Shown: positions 19,311 to 28,636, numbered from the stretch's first letter. The stretch: DNA of 64,000 nucleotides from Roseateles saccharophilus (GCF_004342485.1 NZ_SMBU01000028.1:1-64000), one strand, 5' to 3'. The notes: generated from the sequence alone by a model not told the origin. Program-made: numbers and translations.

Positions 19311-19759
19311 CGCGCGCGGCGCCAACGACCTTTTCGATCCGCTGCTACTGCTCGGCCGTGAGCCTGCAGGCCGACGCGCCCCCGACGAGCGTCGTCCATT
19401 GCCATTGCGGCCAGTGCCGGCGCCTGAGCGGCGCCGCCTTCACGACCTGGGTGAGCTTCCCGAGGGCCGCCCTCGCCACCGGCAGCCACGAGGCGCTGAG
19501 CGCCTTCCGGGCCACGCCCAACGTCAGGCGGCATTTCTGCCGCATCTGCGGCTGCCACGTCTTCTCCGAGGACGCCCGCCTGCCGACGATCCTGGGCGTG
19601 CCCGCGGGCGCGCTGGGGGACGGGTCGCCCGAGCTGCGGCCCAGCGCCCATTACTTCGTCGATCACAGGGCGGCCTGGCATGCCCTCGGCGACGAGCTGC
19701 CGCGGTTCGGCGGCGAGTCCGGCGTGGAGCCCTCTGCCGCGTCGCGCAACTCGCGGTAA
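19307..19759 (+). CDS. GFA-family (CENP-V/GFA fold) zinc-binding protein
   Basis: A 150-residue protein with the Cys pattern of the GFA family: CYC near residue 13, CHCGQCRRLSG about residue 32-42, and FCRICGCHVF about 76-85, which bind one or two zinc ions. The founder was described as a glutathione-dependent formaldehyde-activating enzyme, but most members have no proven activity, so only the fold is claimed. Translation is coupled to the upstream hydrolase by the ATGA overlap. Confidence 0.88.
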   Translation: MTRAAPTTFSIRCYCSAVSLQADAPPTSVVHCHCGQCRRLSGAAFTTWVSFPRAALATGSHEALSAFRATPNVRRHFCRICGCHVFSEDARLPTILGVPAGALGDGSPELRPSAHYFVDHRAAWHALGDELPRFGGESGVEPSAASRNSR

Positions 19760-19787
19760 GGTAGCGCCCTCAACCCGGACCCCGACC

Positions 19788-20390
19788 ATGCAACACCACA
19801 CCCTCGCCGCCGCCGATGACAAGGCCGCCGCCAAGAAAGACGCCCCCGAGAAGATGGAAGAGCAGCTGCTGTTCAAGAGCCGCTTCGTCATGGTCTTCGG
19901 CGAGATCGACGACAAGATGGCGCTGGCCACCTGCCGCCGCCTGCTGGCGCTGAGCCAGGAGTCGGAAGCGCCGATCACGCTGCTGATCTCCTCGCCCGGC
20001 GGCCATGTGGAGAGCGGCGACGCCATCCACGACATGATCCGCTTCGTGCGCGCGCCGGTGACGACCGTCGGCACCGGCTGGGTCGCCAGCGCCGGCACCC
20101 ACATCTACCTGGCCGCGCCCAAGGACAGGCGCCTGGCACTGCCGAACACGCGCTTCATGATCCACCAGCCGGCCGGCGGCGCCGGCGGCCAGGCCAGCGA
20201 CATCGCCATTCAGGCCCGCGAGATCATCCGCACCCGCGAGCGCATCGCCGCCACCATCGCCAAGGAGACCGGCCAGCCGCTGGAGCGCGTGGCCGCCGAC
20301 ATCGAGCGCGATTTCTGGATGAGCACCGGCGAGGCCATCGAATACGGCCTGGTGTCGCGCGTCATCGAGAAGCAGGCCGACCTGGGCTGA
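19788..20390 (+). CDS. ClpP-type serine protease subunit, paralogue away from clpX
   Basis: A 200-residue protein with a complete ClpP triad: Ser101 in GWVASAGTH, His126 in RFMIHQPAGG, Asp175 in IERDFWMS. The GQASDIAIQAREI helix also matches ClpP. The N-terminal 25 residues (Ala/Lys/Asp-rich) differ from housekeeping ClpP. No clpX, clpA or trigger factor gene is next to it, so this is probably a second ClpP-like subunit, forming its own or mixed rings. The ATG at 19788 was chosen because the upstream in-frame sequence overlaps the GFA gene. TAAGGT at 19757-19762 might be its -10. Confidence 0.9.
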   Translation: MQHHTLAAADDKAAAKKDAPEKMEEQLLFKSRFVMVFGEIDDKMALATCRRLLALSQESEAPITLLISSPGGHVESGDAIHDMIRFVRAPVTTVGTGWVASAGTHIYLAAPKDRRLALPNTRFMIHQPAGGAGGQASDIAIQAREIIRTRERIAATIAKETGQPLERVAADIERDFWMSTGEAIEYGLVSRVIEKQADLG

Positions 20391-20398
20391 TGACGGTG

Positions 20399-20465
20399 CC
20401 CCCACGTCGGCTTCGCCTCCTGCCCCCCGCGGGGGCGTCTGCGCCCTTGGGGCGGCCCGGCGGTC
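20399..20465. repeat. GC-rich intergenic repeat (copy 2)
   Basis: Begins CCCCCACG and contains CCCCCGCGGGGG (20424-20435), matching the leftward copy at 53479-53535 in its two ends. It occupies nearly the whole gap between the ClpP-like and hydrolase genes. Confidence 0.55.
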
Positions 20466-20469
20466 CCTG

Positions 20470-21363
20470 ATGCAGGTCAGCGCCAACGGCGTCCGCATCG
20501 AGGTCGACATCCACGGCCCGGACAGCGGCGAGCCGCTGCTGATGATCATGGGCCTGGGCATGCAGCTCATCGCCTGGCCCGAGGGCCTGGTGGACGAGCT
20601 GGTGGCGAGGGGCTTTCGCGTCATCCGCTTCGACAACCGCGACGTCGGCCTGAGCCAGCCCTTCGACCAGTTGGGCCTGCCCAACATCCCGCTGGCGGCG
20701 CTGCTGCACACCTTGCGGCTGCCGCTGAAGGCGCCCTACCAGATCGCCGACCTGGCGCGCGACGCGGTCGGCGTGCTGGACGCCTTGGGGCTGCCCAAGG
20801 CCCATGTCTGCGGTGCGTCCATGGGCGGCATGATCGCCCAGCACCTGGGCTTCGCCCACGCCGGCCGCGTGAAGAGCCTGACGCTGATGATGACGACCAG
20901 CGGCGCGCGGCAACTGCCCAAGGAGAGCCTGAAGGTGCGCCGCGCGCTGCTGTCGCGACCGCGCCCCGGAAGCACGCCGGAGCAGAAGCTGGAGAACGTG
21001 CTGGACCACTACGTGGGCCTGTACGGCGTCATCGGCAGCCCGGCCTACCCGCCCGAGCCCCGCGCGCTGCGCGAGCGCATCGCACGCGGCGTGCGGCGGT
21101 CCTTCCGGCCGCAGGCGGTGGCGCGCCAGCTCGTCGCCATCGCAGCAGACTCGCATCGCGCCGCGCGCCTGCCACGCATCACGGCGCCCACCTTGGTCAT
21201 CCACGGCGAGGCCGACGCGCTGATCCCGGTGGCCGCCGCGCACGACCTGGCGCAGCGCATCCCGGGCGCGCGGCTGGAACTCATCCCCGGCTGGGGCCAC
21301 GACCTGCCCGAGCCGCTGTGGCCGCGGCTGGCCGACGCGGTGGCGCGAAACGCCGGGCTCTGA
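20470..21363 (+). CDS. alpha/beta hydrolase
   Basis: A 297-residue protein with IRFDNRDVGLSQ near residue 55-66, the nucleophile elbow GASMGG near residue 118, the acid in HGEADALIPVAAAHDLAQ and the His in GWGHDLPE, the standard order of an alpha/beta hydrolase (AB_hydrolase_1). Enzymes of this type with an N-terminal MQVSANGVRIEVDIHG hydrolyse esters, lactones or C-C bonds; the substrate is not predictable. Cytoplasmic. It is a separate transcription unit or follows the ClpP gene across repeat copy 2. Confidence 0.88.
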   Translation: MQVSANGVRIEVDIHGPDSGEPLLMIMGLGMQLIAWPEGLVDELVARGFRVIRFDNRDVGLSQPFDQLGLPNIPLAALLHTLRLPLKAPYQIADLARDAVGVLDALGLPKAHVCGASMGGMIAQHLGFAHAGRVKSLTLMMTTSGARQLPKESLKVRRALLSRPRPGSTPEQKLENVLDHYVGLYGVIGSPAYPPEPRALRERIARGVRRSFRPQAVARQLVAIAADSHRAARLPRITAPTLVIHGEADALIPVAAAHDLAQRIPGARLELIPGWGHDLPEPLWPRLADAVARNAGL

Positions 21364-21404
21364 GCACCCCCGTCAGGACAAACCGCGGCGACGGCCCTGA
21401 AGTG

Positions 21405-21836
21405 TCAGCGCGCGCCACGCGCCTCGGCCTTGATCTCGACGCTGCTGCGCTGCCGGTCCTCGCCCTCGACGGTCAGCGTCAGCGGCACCGTCTCGCCGGC
21501 CTGGATGGGGCGCTGCAGGCCCATTAGCATGACGTGGTAGCTGCCCGGCTTCAGCGCCACGGCCTGGCCGGCCGGCAGCGGCAGCGCGTCGACGGCGCGC
21601 ATCTTCATGACGCCGCCGTCCATCTTCATCTCGTGGATCTCGACCACCGCCGCCAGCGGCGAGCTGACCGCGACGACCTTGAGCGGCCGGCTCGCCGTCA
21701 GCTGCATGAAGGCGCCGGTGGTCTTCTGCGGCGCGACGGTGGCGCGCACCCAGGCGTCCTCGACCTTGACGGGGCTCTGGGCCTGGGCGGAGAGCACGGT
21801 GGCGAGCAGGGCGGCGGTGATGAGCAGGCGGGGCAT
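21405..21836 (-). CDS. PCu(A)C-type periplasmic copper chaperone
   Basis: A 143-residue protein with a signal peptide (MPRLLITAALLATVLSAQAQ, 1-20) and the DUF461/PCuAC copper motif: His and Met residues in IHEMKMDGGVMKM and again in SYHVMLMGL. These proteins hand Cu(I) to the CuA or CuB site of cytochrome oxidase. The start at 21836 gives the signal peptide directly. It is transcribed away from the YtrA-like regulator, 103 bases apart, and may share the operator at 21902-21927 (inference). No sco gene is adjacent. Confidence 0.92.
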   Translation of the reverse strand: MPRLLITAALLATVLSAQAQSPVKVEDAWVRATVAPQKTTGAFMQLTASRPLKVVAVSSPLAAVVEIHEMKMDGGVMKMRAVDALPLPAGQAVALKPGSYHVMLMGLQRPIQAGETVPLTLTVEGEDRQRSSVEIKAEARGAR

Positions 21837-21901
21837 GGCGGTGTGTCGGCAGCAACGGGAGCCGCCATTGTGCGCAGCCCGGCCGCTTGACCCCACTGTC
21901 C

Positions 21902-21927
21902 ATGTGTACTATCGTACTAGTACACAT
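21902..21927. promoter_or_regulatory. 26-base palindromic operator of the YtrA-type regulator
   Basis: Two perfect ten-base arms, ATGTGTACTA (21902-21911) and TAGTACACAT (21918-21927), flank a six-base spacer TCGTAC. The site sits just upstream of the GntR gene (ATG 21940) and a TACTAT at 21907-21912 could be its -10 box, so a bound repressor would block the promoter. YtrA-subfamily GntR proteins are known to autorepress from such palindromes. It could also affect the divergent copper chaperone gene. Confidence 0.85.
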
Positions 21928-21939
21928 AGTCAGACAGCC

Positions 21940-22335
21940 ATGGAAGCCGCGCACTTCGTCCAGATCAACACCGGCTCGCCCGAGCCCATCTACCGCCAGC
22001 TCATCGAGCAGGTGCGCCGGCGCATCGCGGCCGGCCAGCTGAGCGCCGGCGACGAGATCCCGTCGGTGCGCGAGCTGGCCCAGGCGCTGGCCGTGCACCC
22101 GATGACCATCTCCAAGGCCTATTCCATGCTGGAGATGGAGGGCCTGCTGGAGCGCCGGCGCGGCCTGTCCATGGTGGTCGCGGCCCAGCACCGGCGCGCC
22201 CAGCCGCCGGCCTCGCGCATCGAGCTGCTGCGCCCCGCTCTGCAGAAGGCCGCCGACGAGGCCCGCCAGCTGGAGCTGCCGGCGGCCGAGGTCATCGCCC
22301 TGTTCACCCAACTCCTCACCGAGAGCCAAGCATGA
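21940..22335 (+). CDS. GntR-family transcriptional regulator, YtrA subfamily
   Basis: A 131-residue regulator. Residues 1-75 form a winged helix (PIYRQLIEQVRRRIAAGQL, SAGDEIPSVRELAQALAVHP, KAYSMLEMEGLLERRRG); the short C-terminal part of about 50 residues is typical of YtrA, which lacks a large ligand domain. The operator at 21902-21927 lies immediately upstream. The ATG at 21940 has no clear Shine-Dalgarno. The gene overlaps the ATPase gene by ATGA, and YtrA regulators usually control such an ABC exporter in the same operon. Confidence 0.93.
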   Translation: MEAAHFVQINTGSPEPIYRQLIEQVRRRIAAGQLSAGDEIPSVRELAQALAVHPMTISKAYSMLEMEGLLERRRGLSMVVAAQHRRAQPPASRIELLRPALQKAADEARQLELPAAEVIALFTQLLTESQA

Positions 22336-23210
22336 CTGCCCACTTCCCCCACACCGAGACGCCCAGCGCCGCGCTGGCGGGCGTCAGCCTGAGCTACCCC
22401 CGCGGCGACGCCGTGCTGCGCGGGCTGGACTGGACGCTGCTGCCCGGCCAGGTCGTCGGCCTGCTGGGCCGCAACGGCGCGGGCAAGACGACGCTGCTGG
22501 AGACCCTGCTGGGCCTGCGCCAACCGCAGGCGGGCCAGGTGCAGCTGTTCGGCCAGGACGTCATGCAGCTCGACGACGCGGCGCGCGCCCGCATCGGCTA
22601 TGTGCCGCAGAGCAGCGACCTGTTCGAGGCCTTCACGCCGGCCCAACTGCTGGCCTATTTCAGGAGCTTCTACCCGCGCTGGAACGAGGCCAAGGTCGAG
22701 GGCCTGCTGTCGCGCTGGGACATTGCGCGCGACAAGCCCATCCGCAAGCTCTCGGGCGGCCAGCAGCAGCGCCTGTCCATCATCCGTGCGCTGGCCCACG
22801 AGCCCGACCTGCTGGTGCTGGACGAGCCCGTCGCCAGCCTGGACCCGGTGGGCCGGCGCGACTTCCTGCGCGAGCTGGTCGACCAGGTGCTGGACCGCGG
22901 CACCACCGTCGTGTTCTCGACCCACATCCTGTCCGACCTGGAGCGCGTGGCCTTCAACCTCGCCTTCCTCAGCGAGGGCCGCATCGCGCTGCAGGCGCCG
23001 CTGGACGAGCTGCTGGAGCAGGTGCGCGCCTTCACCGGCAGCGTCACCGAGCTGGCGGGCCTGTTCGCGCGCCTGGGTGCCCAGCCGCTCAAGCGCACGC
23101 CGCTGGAGGCCGGCCGCGAACGCGTGCTGGCGCGGCTGCCGGCCGGCGTCAGCGCGCCGCTGGACGCGCAGGCCGTCAACCTCGAAGACCTATTCGCGGA
23201 GCTGACCTGA
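22332..23210 (+). CDS. ABC exporter ATP-binding protein of the YtrA operon
   Basis: A 292-residue ATPase with Walker A GRNGAGKTT (about residue 51-59), Q-loop YVPQSSDLFE, signature LSGGQQQRLSI, Walker B LLVLDEPVASLDP and H-loop STHILSDLERV. It belongs to the drug/antibiotic-export type (CcmA/YtrB-like). The C-terminal 70 residues are a family-specific extension. It is coupled to the regulator upstream (ATGA) and the membrane partner downstream (TGATG). Confidence 0.92.
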   Translation: MTAHFPHTETPSAALAGVSLSYPRGDAVLRGLDWTLLPGQVVGLLGRNGAGKTTLLETLLGLRQPQAGQVQLFGQDVMQLDDAARARIGYVPQSSDLFEAFTPAQLLAYFRSFYPRWNEAKVEGLLSRWDIARDKPIRKLSGGQQQRLSIIRALAHEPDLLVLDEPVASLDPVGRRDFLRELVDQVLDRGTTVVFSTHILSDLERVAFNLAFLSEGRIALQAPLDELLEQVRAFTGSVTELAGLFARLGAQPLKRTPLEAGRERVLARLPAGVSAPLDAQAVNLEDLFAELT

Positions 23211-24661
23211 TGAACGCCGCCACCTCCAGCCAGATGCTGCTGGCCTTCTGGCGCCAGCGCGACCACGAAGCGCCCTGGGGACGGCGGCTGCTGCTGGCAC
23301 TGACGCTGCTGGGCCTGGGCGCCGCCCTCTACGCCGCGCCCGGCCTGTGGCCGACGGTGCTGGCCGGCAGCGCCGCGCTGGCCCTGGCCGCGCTGTGGAC
23401 GGCCGTCGCCGGCAGCCTACTGCTGCAGAACCACCCGCATGCCGCTCGCTTCGTGCCCGGCCATCTGCAGCGGCTGCGCGAGCTGGCGCTCGCGGCCTGG
23501 GCCGCGGTGACGCTGGCCTGCACGCTGCTGCTCTGGCTGAGCCTGTCGCGGCTGCCGCCTTTCCCCGCGCTGCTGCTGATCGTCGCAGCCACGCTGGCGT
23601 TCACGGCCTGGGCGCTGCGTGCCTGGATGCTGTGGATGCTGCTGTCCTTCGGGCCGGCGCTGTTCTTCGGCTTCGGGCTGGACCGGCGCCTCGCGCCGCT
23701 GTGGAGCCTGCTGCGCGAGCTGTGGGCGGCGCAGACCGCGACGGTGGCGGCGCTGTGCCTGCTGGTGCTGGGCTGGTCCATCACGCGGCTGTTCGGCAAC
23801 GGCGACACGGCGCACAGCCAGGGCTATGCCCGCCGCGCCCGCATGCGGCGCGCCTCGCGCGACGGCATGATGGGCAACCGCGCCGGCCTGGCCACCTTCG
23901 GCCGCCCGGGCGAGTGCCTGGGCCAGCCGTTCGAGCGCGCGGCCTCGGCCTGGCTGCGGCATGTGCTCGCCCGGGCCCGGGCCACGCCCGCCAGCGTGCT
24001 GCAGCGGGCCGAGATCGTGCTGCACGGCCAGCAGCACTGGCTGCGCCAGGGGCTGGGCGTGCTGGTGGCGCTGGCCATCACGGCGCTGAGCTTCGGCCTC
24101 CTGCTTGCGATGGGCGGCCTGGGCCCGGACAAGGCCTGGGCGCAGGGCGCCTTCGGCATGGCCATCGGCGTTGCGAGCGCGGGCTTCAACCCGAGCTTTG
24201 CACTGCCCAATATGCTGTGGCAAAGCCGCCGCGAGCAGGCGCTGTTGAGGCTGCTGCCGGGCATGCCGCAGGGCACGGCGATGAACCGCGGCGTGGCCTG
24301 GCTGCAGCTGCGCCATGCGCTGCTGGCGTGGACCCTGACGGCGCTGACCCTGGGCCTGCTGGCCTGGGCGGCTGACGACCTGGCCCTGCTGTGCCTGGCC
24401 TTCGGCGCGCTGCCGCTGAGCGCCAGCTGGCTGCTGCGCGCGCCGGCCCGCATGCAGGCACCGTCGTCGTGGACCGCCGTGCTGCCGATACTCGCCTTCC
24501 TGCTACTGGCCTGGGGCATGTACGCCGCCAACAGGAAGCTGGACGTGCCGCTGGCGGCGCTGCTGGGCGCCAGCGTGGTCGCCAGCCTCGTGCTGGGGCT
24601 GTGGCGCTGGCGCGTGGTCTGCCGCGCGCCGCAGCCCCTGCCGGCGGGCCGCCTGGGCTGA
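23210..24661 (+). CDS. ABC exporter membrane protein of the YtrA operon
   Basis: A 483-residue hydrophobic protein with about ten helices in two groups (residues 25-190 and 275-475) separated by a basic loop (residues about 200-265). No named domain was recognised, but its place straight after the ATPase, with a one-base start/stop overlap, marks it as the permease. Similar two-gene exporters under YtrA regulators respond to cell-wall-active compounds in other bacteria; that function is inference here. Confidence 0.8.
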   Translation: MNAATSSQMLLAFWRQRDHEAPWGRRLLLALTLLGLGAALYAAPGLWPTVLAGSAALALAALWTAVAGSLLLQNHPHAARFVPGHLQRLRELALAAWAAVTLACTLLLWLSLSRLPPFPALLLIVAATLAFTAWALRAWMLWMLLSFGPALFFGFGLDRRLAPLWSLLRELWAAQTATVAALCLLVLGWSITRLFGNGDTAHSQGYARRARMRRASRDGMMGNRAGLATFGRPGECLGQPFERAASAWLRHVLARARATPASVLQRAEIVLHGQQHWLRQGLGVLVALAITALSFGLLLAMGGLGPDKAWAQGAFGMAIGVASAGFNPSFALPNMLWQSRREQALLRLLPGMPQGTAMNRGVAWLQLRHALLAWTLTALTLGLLAWAADDLALLCLAFGALPLSASWLLRAPARMQAPSSWTAVLPILAFLLLAWGMYAANRKLDVPLAALLGASVVASLVLGLWRWRVVCRAPQPLPAGRLG

Positions 24662-24773
24662 AAACGCGCCGCCCCGCCAGCAATCGCTCGAAAAGAGGCA
24701 ACAAATCGCGCGGCTGGCAAGGCGGCTGCAAGCTCGCAACAGGTCAAGGTGGCAAGCTGCCGCCGCCTGAGCG

Positions 24774-26702
24774 ATGCTAGCCCCCATGCCGATGACGACC
24801 GCCCCCGACTCCTCCACCGATGCCACGCACTCGCCCGCCCGCCACGGGCTCGCGGCGCTGACGCTGGGCGCCATCGGCGTCGTCTATGGCGACATCGGCA
24901 CCAGCCCGCTCTATACGGTCAAGGAGGTGTTCACGCCGGCCACCGGCGTCGCCGTCGCGCCGGACGCCGTGATCGGCTCGATCTCCGCCATCGTCTGGGC
25001 GCTGATGCTGGTGGTCACGCTGAAATACGTCATCCTCATCCTGCGCGCCGACAACCGCGGCGAGGGCGGCGGGTTGGCGCTCACGGCCCTGGCTACCCAG
25101 GCCGTTCGCAACCGCCCCGGGCTGCGCCGCTTCCTGCTGCTGATGGGCGTGTTCGGCGCGACGCTGTTCTATGGCGACAGCGTCATCACGCCGGCCGTGT
25201 CGGTGATGGGCGCCATCGAGGGCCTGGAAATCGCCAGCCCGCAGTTCACGAGCTATGTGCTGCCGCTGTCCCTGGTCGTGCTGGTGCTGCTATTCGTCGT
25301 GCAGAAGCACGGCACCCACGTCGTCGGCCGCATCTTCGGGCCGGTCATCCTGCTGTGGTTCGGCGTGCTGGCCGTGACCGGCTCACTGCAGATCGCCCAG
25401 CAACCGGCCATCCTCGGGGCGCTGAACCCCTTGCGGGCGCTGGAGTTCCTGGCCGGCCGCGGCTGGCAGGTCTTCGCCGTCGTCGGCGCCATCGTGCTGG
25501 CGCTGACCGGTGCCGAGGCGCTGTACGCCGACATGGGCCACTTCGGCGCCAGGCCCATCCGCGTCGCCTGGACGGGCATCGTCTTCCCGGCCCTGGTGCT
25601 GAACTACCTCGGCCAGGGCGCGCTGCTGATCGGCGACCCGGGCGCCATCGACAACCCCTTCTACCGCCTCTTCCCCGCGCCGCTGGTACTGCCCGCCGTC
25701 GTGCTGGCCGCGGCGGCCGCCGTCATCGCGTCGCAGGCCGTCATCTCGGGCGCCTACTCGATGACCAAGCAGGCCATCCAGCTCGGCTTTCTGCCGCGCA
25801 TGCCGGTGCGCAACACCTCGGCGGCCGAGGCCGGCCAGATCTACATCGCCAGCGTGAACTGGGCACTGCTGGCCGGCGTCGTCGGCGCGGTGCTGCTGTT
25901 CCGCAGCTCCTCGGCGCTGGCCGGCGCCTACGGCATCGCCGTCACGCTGACGATGTTGATCACGACGGTGCTGACCTTCTTCGTCATCCGACACGGCTGG
26001 CGGCTGCCGGCGCCGGTGGCCTGGGGCGCGACGGCCTTCTTCCTCGTGCTGGATACGCTGCTGGTGGCCGGCTGCGCGATCAAGATCGTCGATGGCGGCT
26101 GGTTCCCGCTGGCCCTGGGCGGCCTGCTCTTCGTGCTGATGAGCACCTGGGCGCGTGGCCGCAAGGCCTTGCAGGTCCACCTCGCCGACGAGGGCCTGCC
26201 GCTGCTGCCCTTCGTCGAGAGCCTGCATAGCTTCGGCGACGCCGAGCGCCCGCGCGCGGCGCGCACGGCCATCTACCCCGTCGCCAACCCCGAGCTCGTG
26301 CCGCCGGCCCTGCTGCACAACCTCAAGCACTACCAAGTGCTGCACGAGCGCAATGTCGTGCTGACCGTGACCTTCTGCGAACGGCCCTATGTGCCCGAGG
26401 CCGAGCGCCCCCACCTGGAGGCCCTGGCGCCGGGCTTCTGGCGGCTGACGCTGACCTATGGCTTCATGGACCAGGTCGACGTTCCGGCCGCACTGGCCTC
26501 GTGCAGCGCCAAGGGCCTGCAGACCGAGCCGGCCGAGACCAGCTACTTCCTGAGCCGCGAGACCCTGGTGCCGCGCGCCGGCATGGTGCACTGGCGCGAG
26601 TCCCTGTTCGCCACGATGAGCCGCAATGCCAGCAGCGCGGCGGACTACTTCCGGCTGCCGGGCAACGCGGTGGTCGAGCTCGGCACCAAGGTGCAGCTGT
26701 AG
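24774..26702 (+). CDS. kup: Kup-type potassium uptake transporter
   Basis: A 642-residue K+/H+ symporter of the KUP/HAK/KT family. The signature [23 protein letters not shown] lies near residue 34-56, followed by twelve predicted helices ([16 protein letters not shown] in the middle) and a hydrophilic C-terminal domain of about 170 residues. E. coli Kup has 622 residues. Starts at 24774, 24786 and 24792 are all possible and none has a clear ribosome binding site; the first is used. A lone gene with no regulator nearby. Confidence 0.94.
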   Translation: MLAPMPMTTAPDSSTDATHSPARHGLAALTLGAIGVVYGDIGTSPLYTVKEVFTPATGVAVAPDAVIGSISAIVWALMLVVTLKYVILILRADNRGEGGGLALTALATQAVRNRPGLRRFLLLMGVFGATLFYGDSVITPAVSVMGAIEGLEIASPQFTSYVLPLSLVVLVLLFVVQKHGTHVVGRIFGPVILLWFGVLAVTGSLQIAQQPAILGALNPLRALEFLAGRGWQVFAVVGAIVLALTGAEALYADMGHFGARPIRVAWTGIVFPALVLNYLGQGALLIGDPGAIDNPFYRLFPAPLVLPAVVLAAAAAVIASQAVISGAYSMTKQAIQLGFLPRMPVRNTSAAEAGQIYIASVNWALLAGVVGAVLLFRSSSALAGAYGIAVTLTMLITTVLTFFVIRHGWRLPAPVAWGATAFFLVLDTLLVAGCAIKIVDGGWFPLALGGLLFVLMSTWARGRKALQVHLADEGLPLLPFVESLHSFGDAERPRAARTAIYPVANPELVPPALLHNLKHYQVLHERNVVLTVTFCERPYVPEAERPHLEALAPGFWRLTLTYGFMDQVDVPAALASCSAKGLQTEPAETSYFLSRETLVPRAGMVHWRESLFATMSRNASSAADYFRLPGNAVVELGTKVQL

Positions 26703-26708
26703 GCCGGC

Positions 26709-27152
26709 CTACTGCCGGATTTCCGGCTCGGCCAGCTGGGCCAGCAGCTGCAGGGATTCCTGCCAACCCATATAGCAGGCCTCGGCCGGGATCACGGCCG
26801 GGATGCCCTCCTGCCTGACGTGCATCTCGGTGCCGCAGAACACCGCCCTGAGCTCGACCGTCGTCGTCATCTCGCCGGGCAGATTGGGGTCGTCGAAGGC
26901 CGCCGTGTAGCGCAGCTTCCGGCCCGGCACGAGCTCCAGGTAGCGGCCGCCGAAGCTGTGGCTGGCGCCGGTCGTGAGGTTGGTGAAGGACATGCGCCAG
27001 CTGCCGCCCAACCTCGCGTCCATCTCATGGACCGTCCCCATGAAGCCATGCGGCGGCAACCATTTGGCCAACGCGGCGGGCGTCGTGAAGGCCCGGTAGA
27101 CGCGCTCGGGCGGGCAGCGCAGCACGCGATGCAGGGTGACGGTCTGGGTCAT
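26709..27152 (-). CDS. SRPBCC / AHSA1-type protein
   Basis: A 147-residue protein of the START-like SRPBCC fold: TLHRVLRCPPERVYRAFTTPAALAKWLPP at the N terminus, GGSWRMSF in the middle and a C-terminal helix GWQESLQLLAQL. These proteins bind hydrophobic ligands, but individual roles are mostly unknown. Cytoplasmic. It lies 10 bases after the stop end of the flavin reductase gene upstream on the same strand, so the two may be co-transcribed. Confidence 0.88.
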   Translation of the reverse strand: MTQTVTLHRVLRCPPERVYRAFTTPAALAKWLPPHGFMGTVHEMDARLGGSWRMSFTNLTTGASHSFGGRYLELVPGRKLRYTAAFDDPNLPGEMTTTVELRAVFCGTEMHVRQEGIPAVIPAEACYMGWQESLQLLAQLAEPEIRQ

Positions 27153-27162
27153 GACAGGACTC

Positions 27163-27639
27163 CTACAGCGGAAGCTCGGTGAAATACCGGCCGCCGTGGA
27201 AGATCAGCGGCTGCGCACCGGCGCGGGCCATGCAGCGCTCCACCTCGCCGACGAAGATGACGTGGTCGCCCTCTTCGTACTGACTGCGGTTGGCGCATTC
27301 GAACGCGGCCACGACGCCTTCCAGCACCGGCGCGCCGCCCGCGCCCTCGCGCCAGGCCACGCCGGCAAAGCGGTCGATGTCGCGCATCGCGAAGCGCTGG
27401 GCCAGCTCCTTCTGGTCAGCCGCCAGGATGTTGATCGCATAGTGGGTGCCGCGCGCGAACACCGGCAGCGAGCCGGCGCGGCGCGCCAGGCTCCACAGCA
27501 CCAGCGGCGGGTCCAGCGACACGGAATTGAAGGAATTGGCGGTGAGGCCGACGAGGCCGCCGTCCGCCGCGCGCACGGTGATGATGGTCACGCCGGTCGC
27601 GAACATGCCGAGGGCGGCGCGGAATTGCTGGCTGTCCAT
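27163..27639 (-). CDS. flavin reductase-like FMN-binding protein
   Basis: A 158-residue protein with the flavin_reductase signature: FRAALGMFATGVTIITVRA at the start, VGLTANSFNSVSLDPPLVLWSL and NILAADQKELAQRFA, then GDHVIFVGEVE near the C terminus. Members reduce FMN or FAD with NAD(P)H, often for a two-component monooxygenase; no oxygenase is adjacent. The ATG at 27639 matches the family start; the long open frame upstream is antisense to the protease gene. Diverges from that gene with only 39 bases between. Confidence 0.92.
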   Translation of the reverse strand: MDSQQFRAALGMFATGVTIITVRAADGGLVGLTANSFNSVSLDPPLVLWSLARRAGSLPVFARGTHYAINILAADQKELAQRFAMRDIDRFAGVAWREGAGGAPVLEGVVAAFECANRSQYEEGDHVIFVGEVERCMARAGAQPLIFHGGRYFTELPL

Positions 27640-27678
27640 GCCGGCATTGTCGCCAGTCCGGCGAAGCACAATGCCGGC

Positions 27679-28623
27679 ATGGACGCCGACTTCACGCTGA
27701 CCGACCTCGACCTGCCCCATGCGCCCGCCGGCTGCGCCTGCTGCGCGCCGCGCCTGAACCGCCGCCTGTTCACCGGCCTGCTCGGCGCAGGTGGCGCCAT
27801 GGCCTTCGTGCCGGCCTGGGCGCGCGAAGGCGTGGACGTCGGCCCCAAGAGCAAGTTCGTCGGCCTGATCTCGGCCGAGGACATCGAGCGCTCCGGCACC
27901 CAGCAGTACGCGCAGATGATGAGCCAGGCCGCCCAGCAGCGTGCGCTGGCGCCGATGCAGCACCCGCAGCTGCAGAGGCTGCGCTATATCGCGCAGCGCA
28001 TCATCCCGTTCAGCTACGAGTGGAACGAGCGCGCGCGGCAGTGGAAGTGGGAGGTCAACCTGCTCGGCAGCCCCGAGCTGAATGCCTTCTGCATGCCGGG
28101 CGGCAAGATCGCCTTCTATTACGGCATCCTCGAGAAGCTGAAGCTGGAAGACGACGAGGTCGCCGCCATCATGGGCCACGAGGTCTCGCACGCGCTGCGC
28201 GAGCATGCGCGCGAGCGCATGGGCAAGTCGACGGCGACGCAGGTGGGCGCGGGCGTGCTGTCCGCACTGCTCGGCCTGGGCAACCTCGGCAACGCGGCGC
28301 TCAACGCCGGCAGCCAGCTGCTGGGCCTGAGGTTCAGCCGCGAGGACGAGACCGAGGCCGACCTCGTCGGCATCGAGCTGGCCGCGCGCGCCGGCTACGA
28401 CCCGGCCGCCGCCGTGCGGCTGTGGGAAAAGATGATGGCCGCCAACAAGGGCGCGCCGCCGCAATGGCTGTCCACCCACCCGGCCAGCGAGACGCGCATC
28501 CGCGACATCCAGGCCAACCTGCCCAAGGTGGCCGGCCTCTACGAGCGCGCGCCCAAGCCGGACAAGCGCTTCCCGGTGGCGCCGCCGCTCAGGTCGCGGC
28601 CGCAGCAGGCGCCGGACAACTGA
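27679..28623 (+). CDS. M48-family zinc metalloprotease with Tat-type signal
   Basis: A 314-residue exported protease. The N terminus (residues 18-50) has three Cys residues, then LNRRLFTGLLGAGGAMAFVPAWA, a twin-arginine signal resembling the Tat consensus. The zinc site HExxH is at 167-171 (MGHEVSHALREH), with the third ligand in EDETEADLVGIELAARAGYDP. No TPR region, so it is shorter than BepA and nearer LoiP/YcaL, which are outer-membrane-associated. It probably acts on misfolded periplasmic or outer-membrane proteins. The ATG at 27679 is the first that fits the signal. Confidence 0.92.
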   Translation: MDADFTLTDLDLPHAPAGCACCAPRLNRRLFTGLLGAGGAMAFVPAWAREGVDVGPKSKFVGLISAEDIERSGTQQYAQMMSQAAQQRALAPMQHPQLQRLRYIAQRIIPFSYEWNERARQWKWEVNLLGSPELNAFCMPGGKIAFYYGILEKLKLEDDEVAAIMGHEVSHALREHARERMGKSTATQVGAGVLSALLGLGNLGNAALNAGSQLLGLRFSREDETEADLVGIELAARAGYDPAAAVRLWEKMMAANKGAPPQWLSTHPASETRIRDIQANLPKVAGLYERAPKPDKRFPVAPPLRSRPQQAPDN

Positions 28624-28636
28624 GCCTCCAGGCCGG

